NCBI GenBank assembly: GCA_008360975.2
Contig: CM039194.1
Location: 8,542,426 to 8,606,425 of the forward strand
Length of the DNA stretch: 64,000 bases
Source of the DNA: Lichenostomus cassidix
Lineage: Eukaryota > Chordata > Aves > Passeriformes > Meliphagidae
Reading direction: 5' to 3'
Shown: positions 34,860-46,748 of the stretch, in pieces
How the letters are laid out: every line of letters begins with the position of its first letter
Position numbering within the stretch: the first letter of the stretch is position 1
Notes under the pieces: generated by a model
The model's input: the letters and a program-made list of their open reading frames with translations, nothing else
Told to the model about the DNA's origin: nothing
The model's database searches: none
Translations under genes and position numbers: made by a program

Positions 34860-37800
34860 AAAATATATTAAAAATATTTTGGAAATGCAGTTCATGCCCT
34901 AGAAAGCTGCAATGAAAATATGTAGCAAAGCCAGAAGATGGAATGGGAAATCAAGGCACAGTTAGGGAAAATGACTTATGTTGAGCAGAGCAAACCTTGT
35001 TGCCCTGCTCTTGCTGTAGTGCCAAACTCCCCAAAACCCCATAAATTTGTGTGGGAAGAATTATTTTTTTTCTCCCTAAATTCTGCTTTTGTGTCTTTTC
35101 ACTCTGGTGACCAACTCAGCTGCAAGTATATGGGATTTCTCTGTCTCTGGCAAGACCCCAAGCGCATGAGTGAATGTTATTGTCAGTGGTTAATCCTAGG
35201 TGGAGGGAATTTAACAAGCATTAGCTAGATTATTCTATTTAAACAAGTGACATGAATATTCTTTCATTTGTCTTAGACTTATGCTTCATCTTTCCCCAAA
35301 TCCCTAATTTCTCTATGTTTTCTACTATTTTCTCCCTTCCCCTTACTAAGAGACTTGAACAAGGCAGCAAAATGCCAACACATGGAATGGAAAAGATTGC
35401 CTCTGATCCTATAAAAAGGGCATCCTGTAAGTGAAAATGCCTCCAACTAGTGCCAAAAGCTGAGAGACATTGCTTTTTAGTCCAGGTCAGATCAAGGAGG
35501 ATGTAATTTTCCACCCCTGTTTCATTACAAGAAGGAGATGACAGTGCTCCTGCCATGAGTCAGGCAAACCTCACCTCCAGCTATGGGCAAGGTGAACTTT
35601 TCAGGAAAAATCCCTCAGACATTCTGAAAAGCACTGCTTGGATTATACAGGCTCACAGCACAGCAGGGTTGAGGTAATGCTTGATAAACATCAACAGATA
35701 GGTTGGAGCAGAAGTGTAGGATCAGGTCTGTACCTATTCCTGAAAATGGAAAGCATCAGTGGTACCTCAAGGTGTGCACCAAGGGCTGACTTCCACAGGC
35801 ATCCCAGTTCTCTGCCTGTGATTTTAAATCCTCCTGCCAAAGACATGACTGTCTCACTTAATGCACTGCAAATCATCAACCCTCAGTGTAAATCAAGAGC
35901 AATGTGGATATTGGAAACATCAAGGATGAAGTCAGGGACATACTGTGAAAAAAGGCTCTTAATGATTCAGAGTAATATATTTCAGATGTTTGAACAAACA
36001 AAGCATTCATAAACTGCAGCAGAACTGCTCCTTTCAGGCTGAATGAAGCCTTTATTCCCAAGTAATGGATAATAGAGATTGAAGGAAGGAGAAAAGCCAA
36101 GGACACTAACACAGGTACAACAGTTCTCCCCAATATTTTCATGCAGAGAGGCACAGAAATGCTGATCTTTTGTGATGTTGCCTACTGTGGTGTGGGCACT
36201 TGGTTCATCTATTTTTTCCTACCTTCTTCTCTTAGCAATGTCTGAGGGGATGAACTGATCACCAGAATTTGTTACATGTTTAAGGGTAAAGCATCCTTAT
36301 CTCCTACAGGGTTACAGAGGTTGGACCTAAAAAGCAAGGAGATCCCTTCTTTCTTAATCTCCCATTAACATAAAGCACATCAGCCCTGTACATGCGGGAA
36401 GACCACTCCAAGGAGAAGCCTGGCTGTCCAGACTGATGTCTGGCTGATCCACACAGTCCTCACACCAGGAGTATGTGGATCATATCACTGAATCTTATAG
36501 TTTGCTGCAACTTGCGGTGGGAGTCACAAATCTGCACTTGCTCAGGCATGAACAGCATTCCATGTCCAAGAACTCAAAAGGGTATTTCATAAGAGCATGA
36601 GAGTTGTTTATGCTTGATGACCGACACCGAGTGGGAGAAGCTGGCATTTGCCCAGCATGTCAAGGTTAACAAACCCTCTATTACAAAAAATGTTATGGGT
36701 GAATCTTAAATGACTACAGATGGTCAGGTGTTGATTTTGCATGCCCTTTGAAAGACAGTACTGTCAGCAAAACAGTGCCTTCTAACCAAATTTTGAAGTT
36801 CAGTACTCTGTCAGCAGCAAGAGTGTTGGCTCTTTAACTGACTCATCAAAATACTGTTCCTTTAGTTTCCTCTAGTGACTTTCCATTTGAGTACTGCTCT
36901 GTGGCTGCCTCACCAGGACAAGAATATCTGCACAATTCATAGTTGTTTTTTTCTTTTTTTTTCCCTCTCCCCAGTAATATTCCTTTATGGAAAAAACATA
37001 AAAATCCTTGCTTTACAGATGGTGAGGTGAAGCAGAGACAGACGTTATTTAGCTGCAGTTACACAGCGTATCTGAACCAGAACCAGACACATGCCTTATT
37101 TCCCAAGGTTACTTTTCCAGCCTCTCCGAGATTACTTTATAATCCCATTATGGGTGGAAGAGCTATGTACACACAGCTGCCTCCTTGGATTGCTCCTCTT
37201 AAAATGTGAGCAAGGTGTGAGTTCTCAGTGATCGTCATGCCCTGTTCTGGCCATGGATTCTGTGGGGGTTTGCAGAAGGGCAGAGTGGGAACAGTTACTG
37301 CTGAACCTGGAAAAACAGCCCAGAGGAGACAGGGGCTGAGCTGAAGTACACAACCACTGAACTGACAGCCTAACTCCACAAGAAATGTCAGCTTGAGACT
37401 TTTTGCACCTTCATGCTGTTACATTGCACTGTAAATCATCTAAGCTGGTATTGCTGGAGTCTTTTGATCCTTGCTCAGCTTTTTTATGTGCTCTGAAGAT
37501 AAGCTGCTCCTCCCAAGAGAAAAACACGGTGTGCTACCCCACAGCCACATTGCCTGTGGGATGAGGACAACAAATTACCTTCTTGGCTGTGCTGGCACCT
37601 TTCTTGCGTATTTTCTACTCCAGCTAGAAGCTTTTCTCAACTCCATTTCTCATCAAGAAGATGACCCCCTGTCCCAGGGAGGGTGGAGTCTCAGCAGCAC
37701 TGCTGTGGGGTGCTCTGCCCTTCCTGGACTCCCTCCCAGCCTCATCATCCCAACATCGCTGTCACATTTATCACTGGGTGATGCACACAAACAGAAAATA

Positions 37801-38810
37801 CAATAGACTAACTCATTTATTTCCACTTGTTATTGATGACCTTTCATGACTTTCATAACTCCGCCTTGCTCTAACACTCTTGAGTTATGGGGTCATCTGT
37901 AACTCAGGGAAATAAATGAAGTTTCCCATCAGCCTATTGTATATCCCCATTTATTACCTTTTTATGACCAACCTTTAAAGTTTTATCCCCTAGTATCTTG
38001 TTTTACAGTGGCATAACATTCAGATGCAGGGATGTATATGAATCAGGCCAAAACATTTTGGTTCAATTGGGTTTCACTGGACAAGAGCTACGGTGACCCA
38101 TGGTTACAAAAGCTGCTTTTTCCATGCCACCAGACCATCTCTGAGCCTCTACAATGAAATTATGCCAATGCTCAGGTTCCTTTATTTGTATGAAATGAAG
38201 TACAGTTGTTTTTTATGACTAATTCACCTCAAGATCATTTGTGGAACAAGCTTATCAATAGAAATAACAAGATGCATCATACAAATTACCGGTTCTCAAA
38301 GGTTTGGAGATGAGATGTTTGAAAGCTACTGCTAGAGGGCATGATGTGTGTACAGTGTTGCCTACCACAGGCTGACTAATAATCCTTTAAAAAGCTTCAG
38401 CTGCAGCATTTCTGAGAAAGTGTCGTGCTGCTTTACAGAATACTTTTCATCTTTGACCTGTCAGTAAAATTCCAGAACACTTAAATCAGTTGGTACAGTA
38501 AGTCTCAAAGTAATACTTAAAATTCTTTGTATTTATCACAGGAGCTCTTGTGCTCCAGGTGCTTCAATGACCAGTTTTGCAGGACAGGGCAGCCTCTGTG
38601 TACACCTTCATGGCTGTGCCAATTCCCACAGAGGTGCTGTGCTGCAGCTCCCTTGGGGTCCTTGGCTACATAAGTCATGAATTGAGCCATGGCTGGTGGT
38701 GGCCTGGGGACAGCCATCCATGAGACTGGGGGGAGAAATTTGGAGCCAGAGTTGCTGGACATGGGGCAAGTGATGTCCATTCTCCATGCAACAGAAAACC
38801 ACCAAGGTTT

Positions 38811-39062
38811 AGAATTATAAAATTGTTAAGGTTGGAAAAGACCTCTGAGATCATCAAGCCCAACTGTCAACCCAGCACCACCACATATTCACCACTAAAC
38901 CACATCCTCAAGCGCCCTATTCACACATTTTCTGAACCCTTGCAGGAACGGCCACTCCACCACTTTCCTGGGGAGCCTGTTCCAGGGCTTGACAACCCTT
39001 TCCATGAAGAAATTTCTCCTAGTAACTAATCTAAACCTCTTCTGGCTTGACTCAAGGCCACT
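38811..39062 (-). mobile_element. CR1-like fragment, second family
   Basis: It shows GTTAAGGTTGGAAAAGACC, TCTGAGATCATCAAGCCC, CACTAAACCACATCCTCAAG, GGGGAGCCTGTTCCAGGGC, TTGACAACCCTTTCCATG and CTAATCTAAACCTCTTCTGG. It is about 250 bp and shares its terminal block with the degraded copy at 1105. Confidence 0.8.
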
Positions 39063-40414
39063 GAGGACTTTCCTGAAGAGTAGCCATAGATTAAACCATG
39101 ACGAAGACTAGAGCTGTCTTCCAGAAGTCTTGCCTGAGAATGAAGCTGCAGGTGCAGAAATCAGCTGCAGCTCAGTGTAGGCAGGGGTGAAATAAGCAGC
39201 CCTGAGCACAGACCCTGTGGCAGGAGAAGCTGCTGAGTGCAGCACTTGTGCAACTCCTGGCAGGACATGAGTGTTAATTTGTTAATCTCTTTTGAACGCA
39301 AACCTGTGAGACCACCAGTTAGTGCACAGCCAGAAAAACAAAGCAAAGCTATTACACCATAAGAAAACAAAACCTTGTGACTTCTCTTTTTGATTACTAT
39401 CTATACATGACCTACACGAGAAGCAGTGTCACTGCTCTGTGAAACAGACACTACAAGCCCCAGAACAAGCTCAAGACCAGAAAGGCTGAGGGTAAGGCGT
39501 AAATAAAGGACATTTCCTCTTACCTTATGAGGAAAATACTGAAATTGCCCACTGAAGCTTTCAAAAAGTGAAAGAATTGGAGACCTGATAATACTGATAT
39601 ATTGCCACATTTCAGAGGAGTAAAAGAGTGCTATAATAAGGAAATATAGGCAGACTTCAGAACTCAGAACAGCTTCATAAAATAAAACAAACAGATCTTC
39701 AAAAATATTTTTTCAGGCAATTAACTGAAGTCAAGAATATGGAAGGAGCACTGCCTTGTTTCCAAAGGGAAGGCTAGAAAATAAATTGAAAAGACAAGAA
39801 AATTGTCTCTGAATCAGGATCAAATTGCACAGCTCAGGGGACCCCTTCTACTGACTTTGTGGAGAGTAATTTACTCTTCAAATTCAAATGTAATGTCCTT
39901 CCTTAGACCTAGCTGAAGGTTCACCCTGCCTGGACTGCAGGGAGCTCCCCAAACCCAGTTCATTCTGATGGGCTTATTCCCCACAGATCAGAAGACAGGG
40001 GAAAGAAGGAACAGGGAATTTGTGCCTACCTTGAACCATAGCTGGGAGATGATCCTAGAAAAAGAACAGGAGGATGCTCAAACCCATGGAAAAAGAAGGA
40101 ATACTGTGTGCTTAAATACCCGTGGCTCTTGGGAACAAAGATGGGGAATATTACCTTCTGCTCTTCACCTAACAGGCTCCCATTACAGATCACACTTGTT
40201 TCATTTGTAATGGGAAAAACATTTCCTCAAGTACCCTTTCTTTGAAAAACTATTCCTTGTTTAGCAAACCATCACCTTCTCAAGTAACATTTCAAGTAAC
40301 AAGTGCTGGTAGAAGGGTCTGGAGGAGCTGAGAAGCAGAGAATATGGCCTGCTGAAGACTTTATTGGCAGTAGGATAGAAGTCTTTTACAATCCTTTACA
40401 GGTGAATGGGGAAA

Positions 40415-40444
40415 ACTCAATAATGTTCACTATCATTATTGAGT
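40415..40444. repeat. Perfect inverted repeat (11-bp stem, 8-nt loop)
   Basis: The arms ACTCAATAATG (40415-40425) and CATTATTGAGT (40434-40444) are exact reverse complements around TTCACTAT. Confidence 0.95.
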
Positions 40445-43394
40445 ATAGTTATTAGCTTTGAACGTTTTCTAAAGTAAGCCTGTCATTAAGACGAATGTCT
40501 CGTTAATGGTAGGAATTTCCCAACTGAAGCATTAAAAATCCTGCAATGCCTGCATCATTAGCTGACTTGAAAGGCTCCTCCACCTTCCCCAGCTCCATGT
40601 CACAATGATCAGTGCCACCTTCAGCTCCATTCATCTGCTCCACATCCACCCCAGAGCCTTTCCCATCGTGGTTCCTACTCTCCACAAAGCGTCTCATGGC
40701 TCTGCCTGTGTTGGTCCTTTCTGCCTGCAGACAAAGAGGATCTCTGCACTAATCTGGAGTGGAGGAAAACAGCATCAGAAAAATTATATAACCCCCACAG
40801 CTGAAGCTCTATGTAAGGAAAAGATGACCAGAAAAAACTGGGCAAAACTACACTCTCCCGAAAATACAGCCCAGTGATCAGCCAGATCCTGTCCAAGTCT
40901 GGGTCCATCCTCAGCTCTCGCCTCTTCCTCTGCCTGCTCTTGCAGCTCCCTGTAACAATATCCTCAAAACTCTCTTTCCCAAATCCCAGCTCACTCAGCC
41001 TTCATCTGTTATCATTTGTAACACACATTGTAAAACAACACTATCCAAAACAACAGAGTAGGTGGTTCCTGATAGACATGATCTCCAAGCCAGAACTTTG
41101 AAACTGGAGGTGTCCTCCATAATTAACACAGAAAAAGTCAAGGTACCTGTCTCTGACTTGTGGAGGCAGCGAAAGCCCAAAGTAATCAAAGTATTAATTT
41201 AAGCCACTCAGTCAGATGTCCTGGATTAGGTGGGATGAAGAATGGGTGCCTCAGGACATCCTTACATCAGCTTTCTGTAAATAAAAGCCATGTTTTCCAT
41301 TACAAAATGCAATAAAAGTAAATAAATATTTTATAGCCCTGAGGGGAGCTGACATTTTTTTCTCTCCCTGCTAAGGCGAAGCCAGCTTTGTGCTCCTGTT
41401 TCAGTACAACAGAAGTAAATATTTTCAGTATTTATATATGCTGTCCATGGAATACAGGTTCATACCAAGTGTTTGCCAGTATGCATCATGGAAAGGGTCA
41501 ATATTAGGGTTAAATTACAATGACTTATTGAAAGATTTAACATTTTATGTCTGTAAGTCATCATTCCTCTATTCCATAGCCTGACTTTAACCTGATAATC
41601 AAAACTTTAATTGTGACAGAGATATCACTGAGCCTCTGCTCTGATAATCCTACCTGGGGACAGCAAAAATCACGCTGCCCTTGAAATGACCTTGGCAAAG
41701 TGACTTCTATTGAAATAACTGAGCATCCCAGGTTTTTCTCAAAATAACAGAAATACATCTTCTGTAATGTAATTTAAGAACTAGCTACTAGGCTGAGGGT
41801 AGTTTTGATTTTATTGATATTAGTTTAGTGAACACTGTATATTGTAAAACTGATAGAGTGGGAAAATGACTTCACTAGATTATCAAATTTGATGGAGCTG
41901 GTAGCTGACTGCAAACGTAAGTATGGGAACTATCACCTAAGGAGGTACTCAGTATTTCATTGTGCATTTTTTAATGTTTCATATTCAGAACAACCTAAAA
42001 CAGTGGCCCTGAAAACAATAAAATATGCTTGTGCAATACTGCCATTTATGTGCAGTTACACTTCATTATCCCTGTAATCTAACATGGTGGCTCAAAAGGA
42101 GAACACGAACATTTTCTGAGTGATTTAGCAGGATGCTTTAATGATGTATTGAAAATGAACATTGACCCTATGTAATAGGTGCTAAACTGACACTCTTAAA
42201 GCACTCCATCCGTTTCACTCAGCCTGACTATCCTCCTTAAATCATCGCCGTGTCATTTTTATGATGCAAATCCATCTATTGAGACTATAGGACTGTGAAA
42301 TGTCATAAAAAAGGCAATAAGAAAAAAAATAAAATTAAGTTGCAGGTGGCAAGTATTAGCATTTCAAAAATGTTCTGTTGCATTACACTATTATTCCATC
42401 TCTGTCAAGGGGCAACAAGATTCAATTCTCACCTTGAACAGCCCGTGTTGTTGAATGCATTAGCTCAGGGCACGAGGAGCTCGTGTGCCAGCTGAAGGGC
42501 ATTTTAAAATAAAGCTAAAACATATTTAGGACTAAATTTGATAGGACACAAGGGTCAGCCTCCCCCTCAGAGGACAAAGCCACAATTCCTTCTTTTCTTC
42601 CCTGTTGTGTTCCTTAGCTCCCAGGCGTTTTACAAATTAAAGCCTTGAAACTTTTTGCTCACCAGAAAAGCTGAAATAAAAGGCAGAGGGTCAAGGAGTT
42701 AATTGTAATCCTAAAGGTCAGGCTCTCCAGCTGGCAGGGCTCTCTGCTGTTTATGCAGTGCAGAATGAGGACATCAGGACAGCAAAGGTGGGTCCCTTCA
42801 GCTCATTTCTAAATCCAGCTTTAAGCTGAAGTGAGATACCTGACTGCAAGTGCAGCCCAACTGCCAGGTTTAAATCCAATACTGCAAAACATCCACTATT
42901 AAACCTTCACACTGTAGTAGTAATAATGAGATTTTTTTCTGTAGCAGGGACTAAACACTGGGCATTTCTCTAATCTTGTTACCAAAAGCTGCTGAGCAAT
43001 TCTTAATGCAGTTTCCAGAAAGCAAATAAAAACTACAAATTCATTTTCAGCAGGTTCCTGGCACAGAGCATTCCAGCTCCAACAGATTCAGACTGGCAAA
43101 GGTGGAACTTGCAATAAAATCTCTATGGGAAGCATTGAGTGGTTTCTGCTCCCAGCCTCAGGCACAGGGTACATGGGCACCCAGAGACCGGCAGCAGGTG
43201 GGCAGGAGTGGAAAGCGTCTTTTTGCCAAACTCTCCTCTTTTCTTGCTTCCTTCTCCCTTTCGTGGCTCCTTCTGAAAACCTAATTTCAAAGCCTTGTCC
43301 CTGTAGTCAACCTCCTATGAAGTCCTCTCCTCCCATCTGCAGTTCTGCATCTCTTCTCTCCCTGATCAATGCTCTCTCCATTCCCCTAGACCCA

Positions 43395-43804
43395 CCACAG
43401 GCTGGGAGAGATGGGGTTCTTCAACCTGGAGAGGAGAAGGCTCCAGGGAGACCTTACAGCCCCTTCCAGTGACTAAAGGGGCTCCAAGACAGATGGAGAG
43501 GGACTTTGGACAAGGGCATGGAGTGACAAGGTAAGGGGGAATGGCTTTAAACTGAAGGAGGGTGGATTCCAATATTATTGAGATATTTAGAAGGAATTCT
43601 TCCCTGTGAGGGTGCTGAGGCCCTGGCACAGGTTGCCTGGAGAAGCTGTGGCTGCCCCTGGATCCCTGCAAGTGTACAAGGCCAGGCTGGATGGGGCTTG
43701 GAGCAGCCTAGGATAGTGGAAGGTGTCCCTGCTCATGGCAGGGGATGGAACGAGATGAGCTCTAAGTTCTTCTCCATCCCAAACCATTCCACAATTCTGT
43801 GATT
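43395..43804 (+). mobile_element. CR1 LINE fragment, about 410 bp
   Basis: The copy runs from CACAGGCTGGGAGAGATGG through TTCAACCTGGAGAGGAGAAG, GGAATGGCTTTAAACTG, GAATTCTTCCCTGTGAGGG and GGCCCTGGCACAGGTTGCC to CCACAATTCTGTGATT. It covers the same part of ORF2 and 3' UTR as the 19424 copy, but its coding frame is broken. Confidence 0.94.
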
Positions 43805-45581
43805 GCCAAGGAGGCAGCTGCACCACAGAACCCACAGCTCTCCCCTTGGATCCAACAACCTCCCACTGCCCCTCCAGCTCCAACAGAGGCAGCTTCAGTG
43901 ACCTGATTCCAGGATTCAAAGTCTGTCCATGACCAGGGGGTTGGAGCTATTACCACTGCTCACAATCCAATTTATTTTACTTATTTACTAATTGCAAATC
44001 TGGCATACAATGATTTTCAGGTTCTTTAACTGGCAGCCTCTGGTGTTCCCAGTATATGAATGGGTGAATTCCTGTATCTATAGATGTCCACATGGTTTTA
44101 CAGTCCTAAAGCACACATCAATTTAGGTGCTTCCCCCTAAACCTGTACGATTCCCAGATGGAAATGCACAATAAACACTTTTTCTTTGCCTATTTGTGCA
44201 ATGACTGAATTGGGAGTGATTCACTCCCACAGCAAGGAATTTGCAAAACACATTCTAACTGTTTACTATATCAAACAGCTTAAATTATGACTGCATTTTA
44301 TCTTTCCATTCACAGAAGGCTGGCTCTTCCTTCACAGGCATTCATCTAACAGGATTCTGCCTGTGCTGCTTCTCCTGTGACTGGGAGCAGGAGTCTTCAG
44401 TCAGCAATTTCTCTCCTGGAATAGGTTTTATTTCAATGGGTTCTGGGGTACGAGTTTCTCAGCAATAAATAAGCACTAACCAAGCCAGGACGATTAAAGA
44501 TCAATTAAGGCACAATAAATTTTATAATGGATTGGGGCAACAGAAGGTTGTTGTGCTTCTTGGCCTAAGGACTGAACCTCATTGCACTGGAAAAGTCAAA
44601 TGATGAACAGTTTTTCTCATTTTCCTGGATTACTCAGTGGAAGATGATCTGTTTGGTTACAGTGAGGGGGAAAACTGTAAAGAAGGAAGATGGAGGGTGG
44701 GAAAAGACCAGCACTGTCCACGCTGTGCTACTAGCACTGTATATTGTCCTTGAGTTTCCCGAGGGATGCAGCTAAAGTTGTGCCCTTTATTCCTACTGAG
44801 CTCAAGCAGGAAAGTCAATTTCAGGACATACATAAGTATAAAATACTATATATCTTACATATAAAATCACTGACTTCAAAGGCAGTTGCATTTCTGCTAA
44901 CAAGGAGCTGACAAGGTACCTAACACAAATCAGGTCCAAGGGGCCAGTGTGATATTTTTCCTACCTGCAGCTTTTCCAGCAAATGCTTTACCTGACAGTA
45001 ATTAGCATGATGGGTGATTAAATTGCATGAGCTTTACACAAGCATAGGACAGGGCTGTTTAAGTGAGTCATCAAGTCTCCAGGGCAAACAGAAGCAAACT
45101 CCATCACAATGGAGCCAACCTGCTCACTAACTACATCCCCTGGTGCTCAGGGAAGTCACCCAGGGAGTCACCAACGCACATAAACAATTTTAACTAATTC
45201 ACCAATGCCAACAAAACCCTCTCACTCTCTCCAGAGGGTTTTAGTGCTGATGCTGAGTGCCCAGTCCTCTCCCAGAGGAAACTGGGAAGGTTTTTCCACG
45301 TGACCATTACCTGTGAATTCTGGCAGACATATGCAAAATATATTATAGCTTACGACTGCACTTAAGGTGGCCCCCAGAACTGCTGTTGTTGGGAAGAAAC
45401 ATTTAAAACTGACAACAAACACTTCAAGCACACAGCAGAGAGCAGCTTTATGACACCACAGAGCCAAAGAGCACCAAATTACCTGCCCATTTTTTGAGAA
45501 TCAATAGGACATATATACATCACAGGCCTTTTACTCAGCACCAGATCTTAGTATTTCAGATGACTCAGGTTTTAAATATAT

Positions 45582-46028
45582 TTTAATTATCCTAATATTC
45601 TTATTATTGTAATATATTAGTGAGATATTAGATTGCAATTCAATTTAAAATTTCATCCAGAGATAATTTATTCCATTCTCATTACTAATGGAATATTGTA
45701 GCCTTGTTGGCGTGTTCATACGCCAATGCAAATGCAGTACCACTCCAGAAAAAATATAAATTATACTTCATCCCTTGGCAGTCATTGGAAGAGCTGGATA
45801 TATATCCTGCTTTGTATTTTTTCCACCGTGTGCTGAGGGAACATTTTAAACTGGGAGTTTGTCTGTTAATGTATCAGCATCACTGTCCTGGGTGATGCAC
45901 CCAGGACCAGCACCAGGGTGGAAGCAGAGGGGATGGACATTTGGCTCTCCTAGTCAGCTTACAGTCATAAGGACCCCAGGGAACAGCAGGATGTGTAGGC
46001 GATAATAAGAATATTAGGATGATTAAAT
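45582..46028. repeat. Long-spaced inverted repeat, about 28-bp arms
   Basis: Positions 45582-45609 and the reverse complement of 46000-46028 share the core ATCCTAATATTCTTATTAT, with only a few mismatches outside it and about 390 bp between the arms. The arms are AT-rich. No target-site duplication or transposase remnant was recognised. Confidence 0.8.
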
Positions 46029-46705
46029 GGTATTTAAATATTAAATGCTTTAAAGCAGTAATGGATAAAAGGCCTTCAGCAAGTTATTCCAAGATTTTCA
46101 AAGGTCTTCTGGTTATAAAGGGGGCTGAGGGACAAGTCTAAATTGAAGATAGGTGCCTGCTAGGAAAAGGCTGCTGATAGTGGTCCAGCAGTGTAAGCCC
46201 TAGCAGCAAATCTGCCTTGTCTGCATGCCATTTATAGGGGCATAAAATGAGCTTTGCTGCTACAGCTTATACCAGCCCTCAATGAAATACCTGTCCTGGC
46301 AAAACACAAATGTGCTGAGTCCAATGCAGCAATGCTAGGGTTATTTCAGGTATAAAAATATTACCTTGAAGGGTGGAAACCTGTCCTGATCTGTGCTCTC
46401 ACTCCCTGCAATGAAAAATAACGAGGGACAGCTTCTGTGCCTGAAAAACTGTTCGTAAATTACAAGGAGGAGGAAAGTGCTGTTTTTTAATTGTACTTAG
46501 CAAGTCAATGGCATCGCAATGTGTCCCTCAGTGCTGCCTGGACCTCCACGGACATGTTGAGGTTGGACAGAGGGGTGAGTGACACCTCTGATCTCTGATT
46601 TCGAGAACACAGGGTTGCAATCACCCAAAATTTCCACTTAGTCGTCAGCAATGCTCATTGCCTCCTCACTCTCACTGTGAGGGATCTGGGCACTGACTGC
46701 TTGTG

Positions 46706-46748
46706 TGACAATGCCTCGGGTGACAATGCCTCGGGTGACAATGCCTCA
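46706..46748 (+). repeat. 15-bp tandem repeat, 2.9 copies
   Basis: The unit TGACAATGCCTCGGG occurs at 46706 and 46721 and, without its last bases, at 46736. The period is a multiple of three, so frames across it give repeating pentapeptides (DNASG on plus), but no gene is supported. Confidence 0.95.

Larger units (their letters stand above)
33401..43390 (-). other. FSTL4: FSTL4 long intron, segment 2
   Basis: This is non-coding sequence with one fragment of the second CR1-like family (38811-39062), a TAAT-rich cluster (34660-34740), a perfect 12-bp-stem hairpin (34827-34859) and an 11-bp-stem hairpin (40415-40444). No exon with a recognisable FSTL4 or other protein motif was seen on either strand. 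Confidence 0.7.

Noticed and set aside
43125..43956. Several overlapping frames on both strands
   Set aside because: They are translations of a CR1 copy and its flanks in several frames, with no cellular gene similarity.
45222..45467. Minus-strand frame with a GTAATGG donor-like site, considered as an FSTL4 EF-hand exon
   Set aside because: The encoded residues (hydrophobic and Cys-rich) do not resemble the Kazal or EF-hand parts and the phase does not fit.
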